DNA from: Bacteroidales bacterium
GTDB lineage: Bacteria; Bacteroidota; Bacteroidia; Bacteroidales; UBA7960
Length of the DNA: 48,381 bases
Assembly: GCA_007128045.1 (NCBI GenBank)
Contig: SKYG01000123.1
Coordinates: forward strand, 1-48,381
Direction: 5' to 3'
A program made the position numbers and the translations under genes. This document shows positions 1 to 8,265 of the stretch, in pieces (within the stretch, counting starts at the first letter, position 1; each line of letters begins with the position of its first letter). Under the pieces are notes generated by a model. That model was not told the DNA's origin. It made no database searches and saw only the letters and a program-made list of their open reading frames with translations.

Positions 1-2
1 AA

Positions 3-170
3 AACGTTTATCTCAGAGGTTTTGGCAGCTTCATTATTAAAGAGCGCGCTGAAAAAACCGGCAGAAACATCTCAAAAAACACCACGATCATTATTCCAGC
101 TCATTGTATTCCGGCATTTAAACCTGCTAAAGAATTTGTTGGTGAAGTAAAAGAGTCAGTAAAAGCTTAA
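3..170 (+). CDS. HU/IHF-family DNA-binding protein, C-terminal part (5' truncated)
   Basis: The frame is open from the window edge and encodes the last 55 residues of a histone-like nucleoid protein. The visible part has the hallmark segment VYLRGFGSFIIKERAEKTGRN, the beta-arm region of HU/IHF proteins (GFGSF followed by basic residues), then IPAFKPAKEF, which matches the conserved FKPGKxL end of the fold. HU-family proteins bind and bend DNA as dimers. The N-terminal half lies outside the window, so HU and IHF types cannot be told apart. The next small gene starts 10 bases downstream and may be co-transcribed. Confidence 0.9.
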   Translation, partial: NVYLRGFGSFIIKERAEKTGRNISKNTTIIIPAHCIPAFKPAKEFVGEVKESVKA

Positions 171-180
171 TCATATCAAG

Positions 181-270
181 ATGCCAAGCGGAAAAAAAAG
201 AAAAAGACACAAAATGGCTACCCATAAGCGCAAAAAGCGTCTGAGAAAGAACAGACATAAGAAGAAATAA
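181..270 (+). CDS. 29-aa AURKAIP1/COX24-domain (bS22/mS38-like) basic protein
   Basis: This 29-residue protein is extremely basic: about two thirds of its residues are Lys, Arg or His, and it begins MPSGKKRKRHKMATHKRKKR. The pattern KMxxHKRKKRLRKNRHKK matches the AURKAIP1/COX24 family, whose members include the mitochondrial small-subunit protein mS38 and the mycobacterial bS22 protein, so a role on the small ribosomal subunit is likely by family. It begins 10 bases after the HU stop and is followed by a strong hairpin at 310-347. Because of its length it is easily missed by gene callers. Confidence 0.8.
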   Translation: MPSGKKRKRHKMATHKRKKRLRKNRHKKK

Positions 271-309
271 TGTGCTTTACCTGGTGGCTCTACCCTCTCT
301 TATGATTTC

Positions 310-347
310 AAAATTACATAATACCGCAAATGGTATTATGTAATTTT
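310..347 (+). terminator. 16-bp perfect inverted repeat, likely terminator
   Basis: The arms 310-325 and 332-347 are perfect reverse complements (16 bp) around a 6-base loop. The left arm starts with an A-run and the right arm ends in TAATTTT, so the RNA would form a long AU-rich hairpin ending in U residues. It sits 40 bases after the small basic gene and before the ribonuclease gene, which fits termination of the HU/small-protein transcript. The stem is AT-rich, so efficiency is uncertain. Confidence 0.6.
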
Positions 348-440
348 ATATGCATTTATCCGTATTACGGAAGTTTGTACCCTCCTCCATTCATACAAAA
401 AACCTGAATGAATGATGAACCTTTATAAAGTATCTCTATT

Positions 441-1991
441 GTGAACAAAGAGTTAATTATTGATTCCAATGCATCGGAAGTTGTAATGGCTCTGCTTGAA
501 GAGAAGCTTCTCGTGGAGCTTCACAAAGAGCGAAAAAATAACAACTATTCCGTTGGCGACATTTACCTCGGCAAGGTCAAAAAGATCATTTCCGGACTGA
601 ATGCTGCCTTTGTTGATGTAGGATACGAAAAGGATGCCTTTTTACACTATTTAGACCTGGGAAGCCAGGTAAACTCATTAAACAAGTACACAAAGCTGGC
701 TATGGCCGGTAAGACCCGGGTCTTACCCATGGAGCATTTTATCCTAGAAAAAGAAATTGAGAAAACAGGTAAGATATCCAGTGTGCTTACGACCAACCAG
801 CCCGCCCTTGTTCAGATTGCCAAAGAACCCATTTCTACCAAAGGGCCCAGGATCACCAGTGAAATATCCCTCGCAGGCAGGTACCTGGTACTCGTTCCTT
901 TTTCAGACCGTATATCTGTTTCTCAAAAGATTCAAAGTGCAGAAGAAAAAAACCGCCTGAAAAGACTTGTTCAAAGCATTAAACCAAAGAATTTTGGGGT
1001 GATCATTCGTACCATCGCAGAAGGCAAAATGGTAGCAGATCTGGATGCTGACCTGAACAGTCTGGTTTCAAAGTGGTACAGCATAGCTGAAAAGCTCTCA
1101 AGTGCTAAACCCCCAAGGATCATATTGGGCGAGCTAAACCGGTCTTCAGCTATGTTGCGCGACCTGCTTAATGAATCATTCAACAACATTCATGTAAACG
1201 ACCCAACCATTTATGATGAATTAAGGGACTACATCCGCACCATTGCCCCCGAAAAAATAGATATCTTAAAACTCTATAAGGGGAAAATGCCCATCTTTGA
1301 CCATTTTGGTGTTGAGAAACAAATAAAAAGTTCCTTCGGAAAGATTGTTTCTATTAAAAGTGGTGCTTATGTGATTATTGAACACACCGAAGCTTTACAT
1401 GTTATTGATGTTAATAGTGGCCACAGAATCAGTTCTGAAAACAGCCAGGAAGATAACGCACTGGATGTTAACCTGGAAGCAGCAGCAGAAATTGCACGTC
1501 AGTTACGGCTACGCGACATGGGCGGAATTATTGTGGTAGACTTCATTGACATGACAAACCCGGCAAACCGCCGTAAGCTTTATGAGCGCATGAAGGATGA
1601 AATGCAAAAGGACAGGGCAAAGCATAATGTCCTGCCTCCCAGTAAATTTGGACTGGTTCAGATCACCCGTCAACGCGTTCGTTCTGAGACCAATGTAGAG
1701 ATTCTTGAAAAATGTCCCTCATGCGGAGGATCGGGAAAGATTAAACCCAGCGTTATTCTCCTTGATGAGATTGAAAGCAATCTAAGATACCTGATTCAGG
1801 AACAAAACGAAAAGACCCTTTCGTTAAAAGTGCATCCATTTATATATGCTTATTTAACCAAAGGTCTCTTTTCTATCAGAATGAAATGGTTCTTTGCATA
1901 CAAAAAGTGGATTAAGTTATCACCATCCTATTCGTATCATTTCCTCGAATACCGGTTTTATAATAAACTGGATGATGAAATCAAGCTTTAA
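441..1991 (+). CDS. rng: ribonuclease E/G family endoribonuclease
   Basis: The 516-residue protein is the length expected for RNase G rather than the longer RNase E. An S1 RNA-binding domain lies near residues 37-125 (VGDIYLGKVKKIISGLNAAFVDVG). The catalytic domain has the two metal-binding acidic residues, D323 in HVIDVNSG and D367 in VVDFIDM, followed by the Zn-link cysteines CPSCGG (425-430) that join protomers. The family cleaves single-stranded RNA in mRNA decay and rRNA maturation. The start is a GTG; no upstream ATG in frame fits better, and the motif MNKELIID is the usual N-terminus in Bacteroidota. A strong terminator follows at 2000-2063, so this is probably a single-gene unit. Confidence 0.96.
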   Translation: MNKELIIDSNASEVVMALLEEKLLVELHKERKNNNYSVGDIYLGKVKKIISGLNAAFVDVGYEKDAFLHYLDLGSQVNSLNKYTKLAMAGKTRVLPMEHFILEKEIEKTGKISSVLTTNQPALVQIAKEPISTKGPRITSEISLAGRYLVLVPFSDRISVSQKIQSAEEKNRLKRLVQSIKPKNFGVIIRTIAEGKMVADLDADLNSLVSKWYSIAEKLSSAKPPRIILGELNRSSAMLRDLLNESFNNIHVNDPTIYDELRDYIRTIAPEKIDILKLYKGKMPIFDHFGVEKQIKSSFGKIVSIKSGAYVIIEHTEALHVIDVNSGHRISSENSQEDNALDVNLEAAAEIARQLRLRDMGGIIVVDFIDMTNPANRRKLYERMKDEMQKDRAKHNVLPPSKFGLVQITRQRVRSETNVEILEKCPSCGGSGKIKPSVILLDEIESNLRYLIQEQNEKTLSLKVHPFIYAYLTKGLFSIRMKWFFAYKKWIKLSPSYSYHFLEYRFYNKLDDEIKL

Positions 1992-1999
1992 TGCTTGAT

Positions 2000-2064
2000 A
2001 AAAAACAGCGGGCATCTCGTATTCGTTCACCGAAAACAGAAAGAGACATGCCCGCTGTTTTTTT
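2000..2064 (+). terminator. rho-independent terminator after rng
   Basis: A 16-bp perfect stem (2000-2015 with 2048-2063) contains the GC core CAGCGGGCAT/ATGCCCGCTG and ends in a run of seven T. The arm begins with an A-run, so it may work in both directions. It lies directly after the rng stop. It also shows that an open frame running across it into recX from 1995 is not a real N-terminus. Confidence 0.88.
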
Positions 2065-2088
2065 ATTTTAAGCTTTATGCTAACTTTG
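2057..2088 (+). promoter_or_regulatory. candidate recX-prfB promoter (-7 TAACTTTG)
   Basis: TAACTTTG at 2081-2088 is an exact match to the Bacteroidota -7 consensus TAnnTTTG. The -33 position falls in the T-tract of the preceding terminator (around 2057-2061), so the upstream box is TTTT rather than TTTG. Transcription would begin near 2095, about 35 bases before the recX start at 2130. Confidence 0.55.
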
Positions 2089-2129
2089 ACCATGGTTTTC
2101 AAAACTCAGGTCAACAAACGCATACCAGG

Positions 2130-2618
2130 ATGACTGCAGAAGGAGACTCAATTAGTTCACAAACAGCTGAACTGATCAGACAGGCCAAATATTTTTGCGC
2201 GTATCAGGAACGTTGCTCAAGCGAAGTACTTCAAAAACTCACCAGCCTCGGCGCTGACAAGCAACAACAGCAAATAGTAATGGATATCCTGATACAGGAA
2301 GCCTTTCTGGATGACCGACGCTTTGCAAATGCTTATGCACAAGGTAAATACAAAAACAACCACTGGGGAAGAATAAAGATATTTTTGGAACTTACACGCC
2401 GGGGCATCCCAAACAACATCATCGAACAGGCGATAGAGGGCATAGATAACGATGAATATATCCAAATTCTTCAACATCTGATTACAAAAAAAATCCAAAC
2501 AATAAAAAACAAAAATCAGCAGCAAACCATGGAAAAAACAGCATACTTTTGCACAGGAAAAGGTTTTGAACCCGAACTGGTATGGCAGCTGATAAAGAAA
2601 CAACACTTTGATAGTTAG
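2130..2618 (+). CDS. recX: regulatory protein RecX
   Basis: This 162-residue protein is built of three-helix repeats typical of RecX. The key segment is QEAFLDDRRFANAYAQGKYKNNHWGRIKIFLELTRRGIP (roughly residues 60-98), which matches the family pattern FIDDxRFAxxYVxxKxxxxWGxxKIxxELxxRGI. RecX binds RecA filaments and modulates their activity. I start it at the ATG at 2130 rather than at an upstream in-frame ATG (1995), because the extra codons run through the rng terminator and the TAACTTTG promoter box. The prfB gene starts 46 bases downstream, so the two may share a transcript. The region is AT-rich with a low-complexity KKIQTIKNKNQQQ stretch near the C-terminus. Confidence 0.88.
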   Translation: MTAEGDSISSQTAELIRQAKYFCAYQERCSSEVLQKLTSLGADKQQQQIVMDILIQEAFLDDRRFANAYAQGKYKNNHWGRIKIFLELTRRGIPNNIIEQAIEGIDNDEYIQILQHLITKKIQTIKNKNQQQTMEKTAYFCTGKGFEPELVWQLIKKQHFDS

Positions 2619-2664
2619 ATTACAAAAATAATTTAGAACACCCACTTACAAAGAGCTACTAAAC

Positions 2665-3748
2665 ATGATATATAACGACAACATAAAAGAACTTGACAAG
2701 AGGCTCGATGCCCTAAGGAGGTTTCTTTGACATTGATTCAAGAAACAAACAAATAGAAGACTTACAAGGCCTCACTGAGTCTGCCGACTTTTGGAATGAG
2801 TCCAGAGAGGCAGAAAAAATTCTTAAAGAAATATCAGAGCTCAAAAAATGGACTGGTGATTATGAAGAAGCATGCCAGCTATTAGAAGACCTCAAGGTGT
2901 TATTTGAGTTCTTTGAGGCTGGAGAGGGCAGTGAAGAAGAAGTAACCAAAACCTATGACAAGGTTATTAAAGCCATCGACAAGCTCGAGTTTCGGAAGAT
3001 GTTAAGTAAGGATGAGGACAGACTGAATGCCATTGTAAATATCAACTCCGGAGCTGGTGGCACCGAAAGTCAGGACTGGGCAGAAATGCTGATGCGTATG
3101 TACCTTCGATGGAGCGAGCGTAACAATTATAAATCAAATGTGCTTGACATTCAGGAAGGTGATGGTGCAGGTATAAAGAGCGCCTCTATCGAGATTGAAG
3201 GTGAAAATGCCTTCGGGTATCTTAAAGGAGAAAGTGGGGTGCACAGGCTCGTCAGGTTATCACCATTTGATGCCAACCATAAACGCCATACATCATTTGC
3301 TTCTGTATATACCTATCCAGTAGTAGACGATAGCATTGAAATAGAAATTAATCCGGCTGATTTAAGCTGGGACACCTTCAGGTCTAGCGGACCCGGCGGA
3401 CAGAACGTGAACAAAGTTGAAAGCGCTGTCAGGGTACGCCACGCCCCATCCGGCCTCATCGTTGAATGTCAGGAAACAAGATCCCAGGGTCAAAACAGGG
3501 AAAAAGCCCTCACCATGCTGAAATCTCAATTGTATGAGCTTGAGTTGAGAAAGAAGAGAGAAAAACTGCAGGCATTGGAAAGCTCCAAGAAAAAAATTGA
3601 ATGGGGATCACAAATCAGAAGCTATGTGTTTCACCCCTACAAAATGGTCAAAGACTTACGAACTGGTGTTGAAACATCAAATGTGCAACATGTGATGGAT
3701 GGAGAAATTGATGAGTTCATCAAAGCATTCCTCATTGAGTTTGCCTGA
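2665..3748 (+). CDS. prfB: peptide chain release factor 2, programmed +1 frameshift
   Basis: Release factor 2 recognises UGA and UAA and triggers peptide release. The gene is in two frames: 21 codons from ATG 2665 end at an in-frame TGA (2728-2730), and the rest is read after skipping T2728, from GAC at 2729 to the stop at 3748, giving about 360 residues, normal for RF2. The second frame holds the codon-reading tripeptide SPF (about residue 199) and the catalytic GGQ in SSGPGGQNVNK (about 244-246). The usual shift elements are present. An automatic caller sees only an internal ATG at 2897 and loses the first 77 residues. Low RF2 slows reading of the TGA and favours the shift, so the protein regulates its own synthesis. 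Confidence 0.95.
2716..2731 (+). promoter_or_regulatory. RF2 +1 programmed frameshift site
   Basis: The order is AGGAGG (2716-2721), TTT, the slippery CTT codon (2725-2727), TGA (2728-2730) and C. This is the classical RF2 layout: an internal Shine-Dalgarno-like sequence three bases upstream of CUU U GA C. Pairing of the AGGAGG with 16S rRNA and weak termination at UGAC push the ribosome forward one base, from CUU UGA to CUU U GAC. AGGAGG is striking in a lineage that rarely uses such sequences for initiation. Confidence 0.93.
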
Positions 3749-4047
3749 AATATTTAACAGATAGTAATTCAATCAATTACATTGCCCAATAATCCTATCT
3801 ATCTGTTTACCATCATGTTAACAAACAGTTAACCAATTACTTCTAACAACTTTTCGTATCAGTTTTTCAGTCAACCAGTTACTCCTTCCTGGTTAATAAC
3901 TTTCAGGCTTTGTTAATAAACTTGGTTTTTACCTGTCAATTTTGTTTTCTATCTTCGTTCTTCGGTTCGCCCATAACAGACATTAACATCTTGTTTCTTC
4001 CGTTTCCCCTGGCGCGCTACACCCAACATTAAAAAAATACATGAAGC
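3749..4047. other. 299-bp AT-rich intergenic region between prfB and nrdJ
   Basis: No gene is visible here. AACAGATAG (3756-3764) and CTATCTGTT (3799-3807) form a 9-bp inverted repeat that could terminate prfB weakly. GTTAAC occurs twice as a 6-5-6 palindrome (3817-3833), and several GTTAA/TTAAC words follow up to 3920. TATCTTCG at 3950-3957 differs from TAnnTTTG by one base and might be the nrdJ -7 box, but no well-spaced -33 TTTG is present. I saw no cobalamin riboswitch or NrdR box that I could support. Confidence 0.4.
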
Positions 4048-6696
4048 ATGGACAACAAGCCAGCATTGCAGGATGCGCTCAAAGACGCAGAAAAGAAAAA
4101 GGAACATGACAACCTTTACAACCAGGTTATTGATAAACGGTCGCGACCAGAGCCAGCCCTTTACACTAAGCCTGCAACCTATGAGTATCATGAGGCGGTA
4201 AAAAAGGCAACGGAATACTTTGAAGGCGATAGTCTCGCTGCTGGAGTGTGGGTTAACAAATATGCATTGAAAGATTCAGATGGCAACTTGTATGAGCTCA
4301 CACCCGACGATATGCACAGAAGGATTGCCAAAGAGATAGCGCGCATTGAGAAGCGTTATCCCAATCCCATGAATGAGAATACCGTATTTAACTTGCTTAA
4401 AGGGTTCAAATATATTGTACCCCAAGGTAGTCCGATGGCCGGTATTGGCAACCCTTTTCAGATCGGATCATTATCCAACTGCTTTGTTATTGGCAACAAA
4501 GGTGAAGCCGACTCATACGGTGGCATTATGAAGGTTGATGAAGAACAGGTACAGTTGATGAAAAGACGGGGTGGCGTAGGGCACGACCTGTCACACATCC
4601 GACCAAAAGGTAGCCCCGTAAAAAATAGCGCATTGACCTCCACTGGCCTGGTTCCTTTCATGGAGAGGTACTCCAATTCAACCCGTGAAGTAGCCCAGGA
4701 TGGCCGCCGGGGGGCATTAATGCTTACCGTGTCTATAAAACACCCCGATGCAGAAGGATTTATTAACGCCAAACTCGAACAGGGAAAAGTTACCGGAGCA
4801 AACGTATCGGTGAAAATCACTGACGACTTTATGCAAGCCGTTATTGACAACCATGAGTTTAACCAGCAATACCCTGTCAACTCTGACAATCCCAAGTACA
4901 AAAAACAAATCAATGCCAGGGAGTTATGGAAGAAAATCGTACATAATGCCTGGAAATCAGCTGAGCCAGGGATTCTTTTCTGGGATACCATTATTAAAGA
5001 ATCTGTCCCCGATTCTTACGCAGACCTGGGTTTTACAACCGTATCTACAAACCCTTGTGGTGAAATACCCCTTTGCCCTTACGACAGCTGTCGCCTTCTT
5101 GCCATTAACCTATACAGCTACGTAAAGGATCCTTTTACATCAAAGGCCACATTCGACATGCCTCTCTTTAAAGAACATGTTGGTTATGCACAGAAAATAA
5201 TGGACGATATCATCGACCTGGAACTGGAAAAGATTGATGCCATCCTGAAAAAAATATCATCAGACCCGGAAGATGTTGAAGTAAAAAGCGTGGAAATACA
5301 ATTGTGGGAAAAGATTCGCGAGAAATGTATTCAGGGGCGTAGAACTGGTATTGGGATCACCGCCGAAGGCGATATGCTTGCTGCCCTTGGCTACCGTTAT
5401 GGTACTGAGGAAGCCACAGTATTTTCTGTGAATATTCACAAGACACTGGCCATCGAAGCATACCGGTCATCAACCATTTTGGCAGGAGAAAGGGGCGCAT
5501 TTCCTGTTTATGACTCTCAAAGGGAGGCCAACAACCCGTTTATTCAGAGATTAAAATATGCCGACCCAGAACTATATGAACAGATGAGCAATCATGGTCG
5601 CCGCAACATTGCACTGCTAACCATAGCACCAACCGGAAGTGTTTCTTTGATGACACAAACTACCTCAGGCATTGAGCCTGTTTTCATGGTAGCCTATAAA
5701 AGACGCAAAAAAGTCAATCCCAATGATAAAAATGTGCGTGTCGACTTCGTTGATGAGGTGGGAGATCACTGGGAAGAATATAATGTATTCCACCATAAAT
5801 TTATCACATGGCTGAATGCCAATGGATATAATGTTGATGATGTAAAGAAGATGAAGGATGATGCCCTTGGTGAGATCATCCAACAGTCGCCATTTTATAA
5901 GGCCACTGCAAACGATGTTGATTGGGTAGCCAAAGTGAATATGCAGGGAGCCGTTCAAAAATGGGTTGATCACTCCATTAGTGTAACGGTCAATGTTCCT
6001 GAAAATGTAACCGAAGAGCTTGTTGCCAACATTTATGAGACAGGGTGGAAAAGCGGATGCAAAGGAATTACCGTATACCGCGACGGATCCCGATCCGGAG
6101 TGCTTGTCAAGGATAACACCAAAAAAGAAACAGCCGACGAGGAGTTCAAAGAAACCAGGGCACCAAAACGTCCTAAAGAACTTGAGGCCGAGGTGGTACG
6201 GTTTAATAATGACTCCGAAAAATGGATGGCGGTGGTTGGCACGCTTCATGACCGGCCTTATGAAGTCTTTACTGGCAAAGCCGATGGATTTTACCTCCCT
6301 GCCTTTGTTGAAAAAGGCTGGGTTATTAAAAACCGAACCGAAACAGGCGAAAAACGCTACGACTTTTCATTTCTTGATCGCGATGGATACAAGGTTACCA
6401 TCGAAGGTTTATCCCGTTCCTTTCACAAGGAATACTGGAATTATGCCAAACTGATATCCGGCGTACTTCGTCATGGAATGCCACTTCCCTCGGTGGTAGA
6501 CGTTGTTGAAGACCTGAATCTCGACAGTGACAGGCTGCATACCTGGAGAAATGGCGTCTTAAGAGCCCTTAAGAAGTTTATTCCCAATGGTACCAAAGCC
6601 CAGGGACGAATATGCAGCAATTGCAAAGAAGATGCTGTCATATACCAGGAGGGGTGTCTTACGTGTTCCAGTTGCGGAGAAAGCAAATGCGGGTAA
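4048..6696 (+). CDS. nrdJ: adenosylcobalamin-dependent (class II) ribonucleotide reductase
   Basis: This 882-residue enzyme makes deoxyribonucleotides using a cobalamin-derived radical, so it needs neither oxygen nor a NrdB subunit. The fold is shown by GSLSNCFVIG (first active-site Cys, C145), STNPCGEIPL (N335, C337, E339 at the active site) and APTGSVSLMTQTTSGIEPVF. A further motif is CKGITVYRDGSRSGVL. The C-terminus ends in a Cys-rich tail (ICSNCK, then CLTCSSCGESKCG) that likely carries the redox-active cysteines re-reducing the enzyme. Its length exceeds that of short class II enzymes and matches the long B12-dependent type. It begins at ATG 4048; an ATG at 4041 is out of frame. No nrdAB genes are in the window. 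Confidence 0.96.
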   Translation: MDNKPALQDALKDAEKKKEHDNLYNQVIDKRSRPEPALYTKPATYEYHEAVKKATEYFEGDSLAAGVWVNKYALKDSDGNLYELTPDDMHRRIAKEIARIEKRYPNPMNENTVFNLLKGFKYIVPQGSPMAGIGNPFQIGSLSNCFVIGNKGEADSYGGIMKVDEEQVQLMKRRGGVGHDLSHIRPKGSPVKNSALTSTGLVPFMERYSNSTREVAQDGRRGALMLTVSIKHPDAEGFINAKLEQGKVTGANVSVKITDDFMQAVIDNHEFNQQYPVNSDNPKYKKQINARELWKKIVHNAWKSAEPGILFWDTIIKESVPDSYADLGFTTVSTNPCGEIPLCPYDSCRLLAINLYSYVKDPFTSKATFDMPLFKEHVGYAQKIMDDIIDLELEKIDAILKKISSDPEDVEVKSVEIQLWEKIREKCIQGRRTGIGITAEGDMLAALGYRYGTEEATVFSVNIHKTLAIEAYRSSTILAGERGAFPVYDSQREANNPFIQRLKYADPELYEQMSNHGRRNIALLTIAPTGSVSLMTQTTSGIEPVFMVAYKRRKKVNPNDKNVRVDFVDEVGDHWEEYNVFHHKFITWLNANGYNVDDVKKMKDDALGEIIQQSPFYKATANDVDWVAKVNMQGAVQKWVDHSISVTVNVPENVTEELVANIYETGWKSGCKGITVYRDGSRSGVLVKDNTKKETADEEFKETRAPKRPKELEAEVVRFNNDSEKWMAVVGTLHDRPYEVFTGKADGFYLPAFVEKGWVIKNRTETGEKRYDFSFLDRDGYKVTIEGLSRSFHKEYWNYAKLISGVLRHGMPLPSVVDVVEDLNLDSDRLHTWRNGVLRALKKFIPNGTKAQGRICSNCKEDAVIYQEGCLTCSSCGESKCG

Positions 6697-6699
6697 ATG

Positions 6700-6746
6700 G
6701 AGTTGAGGAGTTGAGGAGTTGAGGAGTTGAGGAGTTTATGAGTTTA
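6700..6746. repeat. tandem 8-mer repeat GAGTTGAG
   Basis: Four perfect copies of GAGTTGAG (6700-6731) are followed by GAGTTTATGAGTTTATG. They fill the convergent junction between nrdJ and the AbgT gene, and the last unit supplies the AbgT stop codon. The same 8-mer family recurs upstream of trpD (30863-30886). Confidence 0.85.
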
Positions 6747-8265
6747 TGTATATCCCCTCGCCAACACCTATTGGCAGGCCCAGTCCGTACCACACAAACA
6801 GCAACACAACCCACATGACAAAAAGGATAACGGCATATGGAATGAGCAATGAAATAATGGTGCCTATGCCTATAGTTTTGTTGTATTTATGTACCCATCC
6901 CAGCAGCAATGGGAAATAGACATAGAGCGGACTGACACAGTTTGTGATGGAGTCTCCGACACGGTACATAAGTTGAACGAACGCCGGGTTATAATTCAGC
7001 TGTGCCAGCATGGGAATAAAAATGGGCGCAAATATGGCCCATTTTGCTGATCCGCTTCCCAGAAATATATTCAACACGGCAATCAGGATCATAAACAGGG
7101 TAAACATGACTGGTCCGGTGAGGCCGGTCGACTTAAGCACTTCAGCGCCTCCAATAGCCAGTATGGTATCCAGGTTTGACCAGCTAAACAAATTGATAAA
7201 CTGCGCTACAACAAGCATCAGAACGATATAGCCCGATAATTCCTTCATCCCGTGTTCCATCTGACGGAGCACATCATTGGGAGCTTTAATGGCCCCGGTG
7301 GCCTTCCCATAAAAATAGCCGGGAATGGCAAAAAAGAAGAATAGTATAGGTATCAGACCACGAAGGAATGGAGATGGAACAATCCCCCCAGTAACCTGAT
7401 TTCTTAGCGGGGCTCCTTCAGGGGCTACCAGCAAAATGATCAATACAGAATATATAAGCAGAGAGAGTCCGGCATGTTTCAAGCCCTTTCTCTCCGATGG
7501 GCTTAGGGAGCCATCACTTACCTGGATGTCGGTACCGGCAGATAATAGTTCAAATTTTTGACATCGTGGGATGGTAAAGCGGTACACGATGAAAGCACCT
7601 CCTATTCCAAGTAAAAAAGTAGAGGCAATCATAAAATACCAGTTTGCCGTAGCGCTTACCTCAATGGCCTGCGGCATTTGTTGGGTTACCTGGGTGCTGA
7701 TACCAGCCAGAAGCACATCGGTTCCTGCGATAAAGAAGTTGGCTGTAAACCCGGCGGTGGCACCGGCATATCCGGCAATCAACCCGGCAATTGGATTCAG
7801 CCCCATCTGTGTAAATATCAGGGCAGCGATGGGAGGAACAATAACAATGCCGGCATCCGAACCAATATTCCCACAAGCACCAATGATAAAGATCACGGGC
7901 ATAACTATTTTTTTGGGGACAGAGAATGCTACCGTTCGTAAGGCTACTGCCAATAAGCCACTTTGCTCGGCTATTGATACACCCATAAGCATGACCAGAA
8001 CCAATCCGAAAGGGGCAAAATGAGCAAAGTTGGTTACCATCTCCTCCACAAATCGTCGCAGCCCATCGCCGGAGATCAGGTTTTGTGCTTTCACCAGCTG
8101 ACCGGTATCGGGATGTAATGCACTCACCCCCATCATGGCAGTAACGGCACTCAGAACAACGATAAAAACACAGATCCAGACAAACATCCAGAACGGATGT
8201 GGGAGCTTATTACCTGCTACTTCGATCCAACGCAGCAATCCTTTTGATTCACCATTAATCTTCAT
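6736..8265 (-). CDS. AbgT-family transporter
   Basis: The 509-residue integral membrane protein has about a dozen hydrophobic segments and AbgT-family sequence features: NKLPHPFWMFVWICVFIVVLSA at the start, a glycine/alanine-rich ISGDGLRRFVEEMVTNFAHFAPFGLVLVMLMGVSIAEQSGL region, FLGSGSAKWAIFAPIFIPM, and RVGDSITNCVSPLYVYFPLLL near the end. The E. coli member imports p-aminobenzoyl-glutamate, and other members have been linked to sulfonamide efflux; the substrate here is not known. The start is placed at ATG 8265 (MKINGESKGLL). It overlaps the end of the EF-G-like gene by 11 bases, so the two are probably transcribed and translated together. An upstream in-frame ATG at 8337 would lie deep in that gene. 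Confidence 0.9.
   Translation of the reverse strand: MKINGESKGLLRWIEVAGNKLPHPFWMFVWICVFIVVLSAVTAMMGVSALHPDTGQLVKAQNLISGDGLRRFVEEMVTNFAHFAPFGLVLVMLMGVSIAEQSGLLAVALRTVAFSVPKKIVMPVIFIIGACGNIGSDAGIVIVPPIAALIFTQMGLNPIAGLIAGYAGATAGFTANFFIAGTDVLLAGISTQVTQQMPQAIEVSATANWYFMIASTFLLGIGGAFIVYRFTIPRCQKFELLSAGTDIQVSDGSLSPSERKGLKHAGLSLLIYSVLIILLVAPEGAPLRNQVTGGIVPSPFLRGLIPILFFFFAIPGYFYGKATGAIKAPNDVLRQMEHGMKELSGYIVLMLVVAQFINLFSWSNLDTILAIGGAEVLKSTGLTGPVMFTLFMILIAVLNIFLGSGSAKWAIFAPIFIPMLAQLNYNPAFVQLMYRVGDSITNCVSPLYVYFPLLLGWVHKYNKTIGIGTIISLLIPYAVILFVMWVVLLFVWYGLGLPIGVGEGIYINS

Noticed and set aside
1995..2129. Extended recX start at 1995
   Set aside because: The extension reads through the rng terminator hairpin and across a TAACTTTG promoter box.
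3749..4047. Cobalamin riboswitch upstream of the B12-dependent reductase
   Set aside because: No B12-box-like core could be identified. The class II enzyme also uses B12, so a switch that turns it off would be unexpected.
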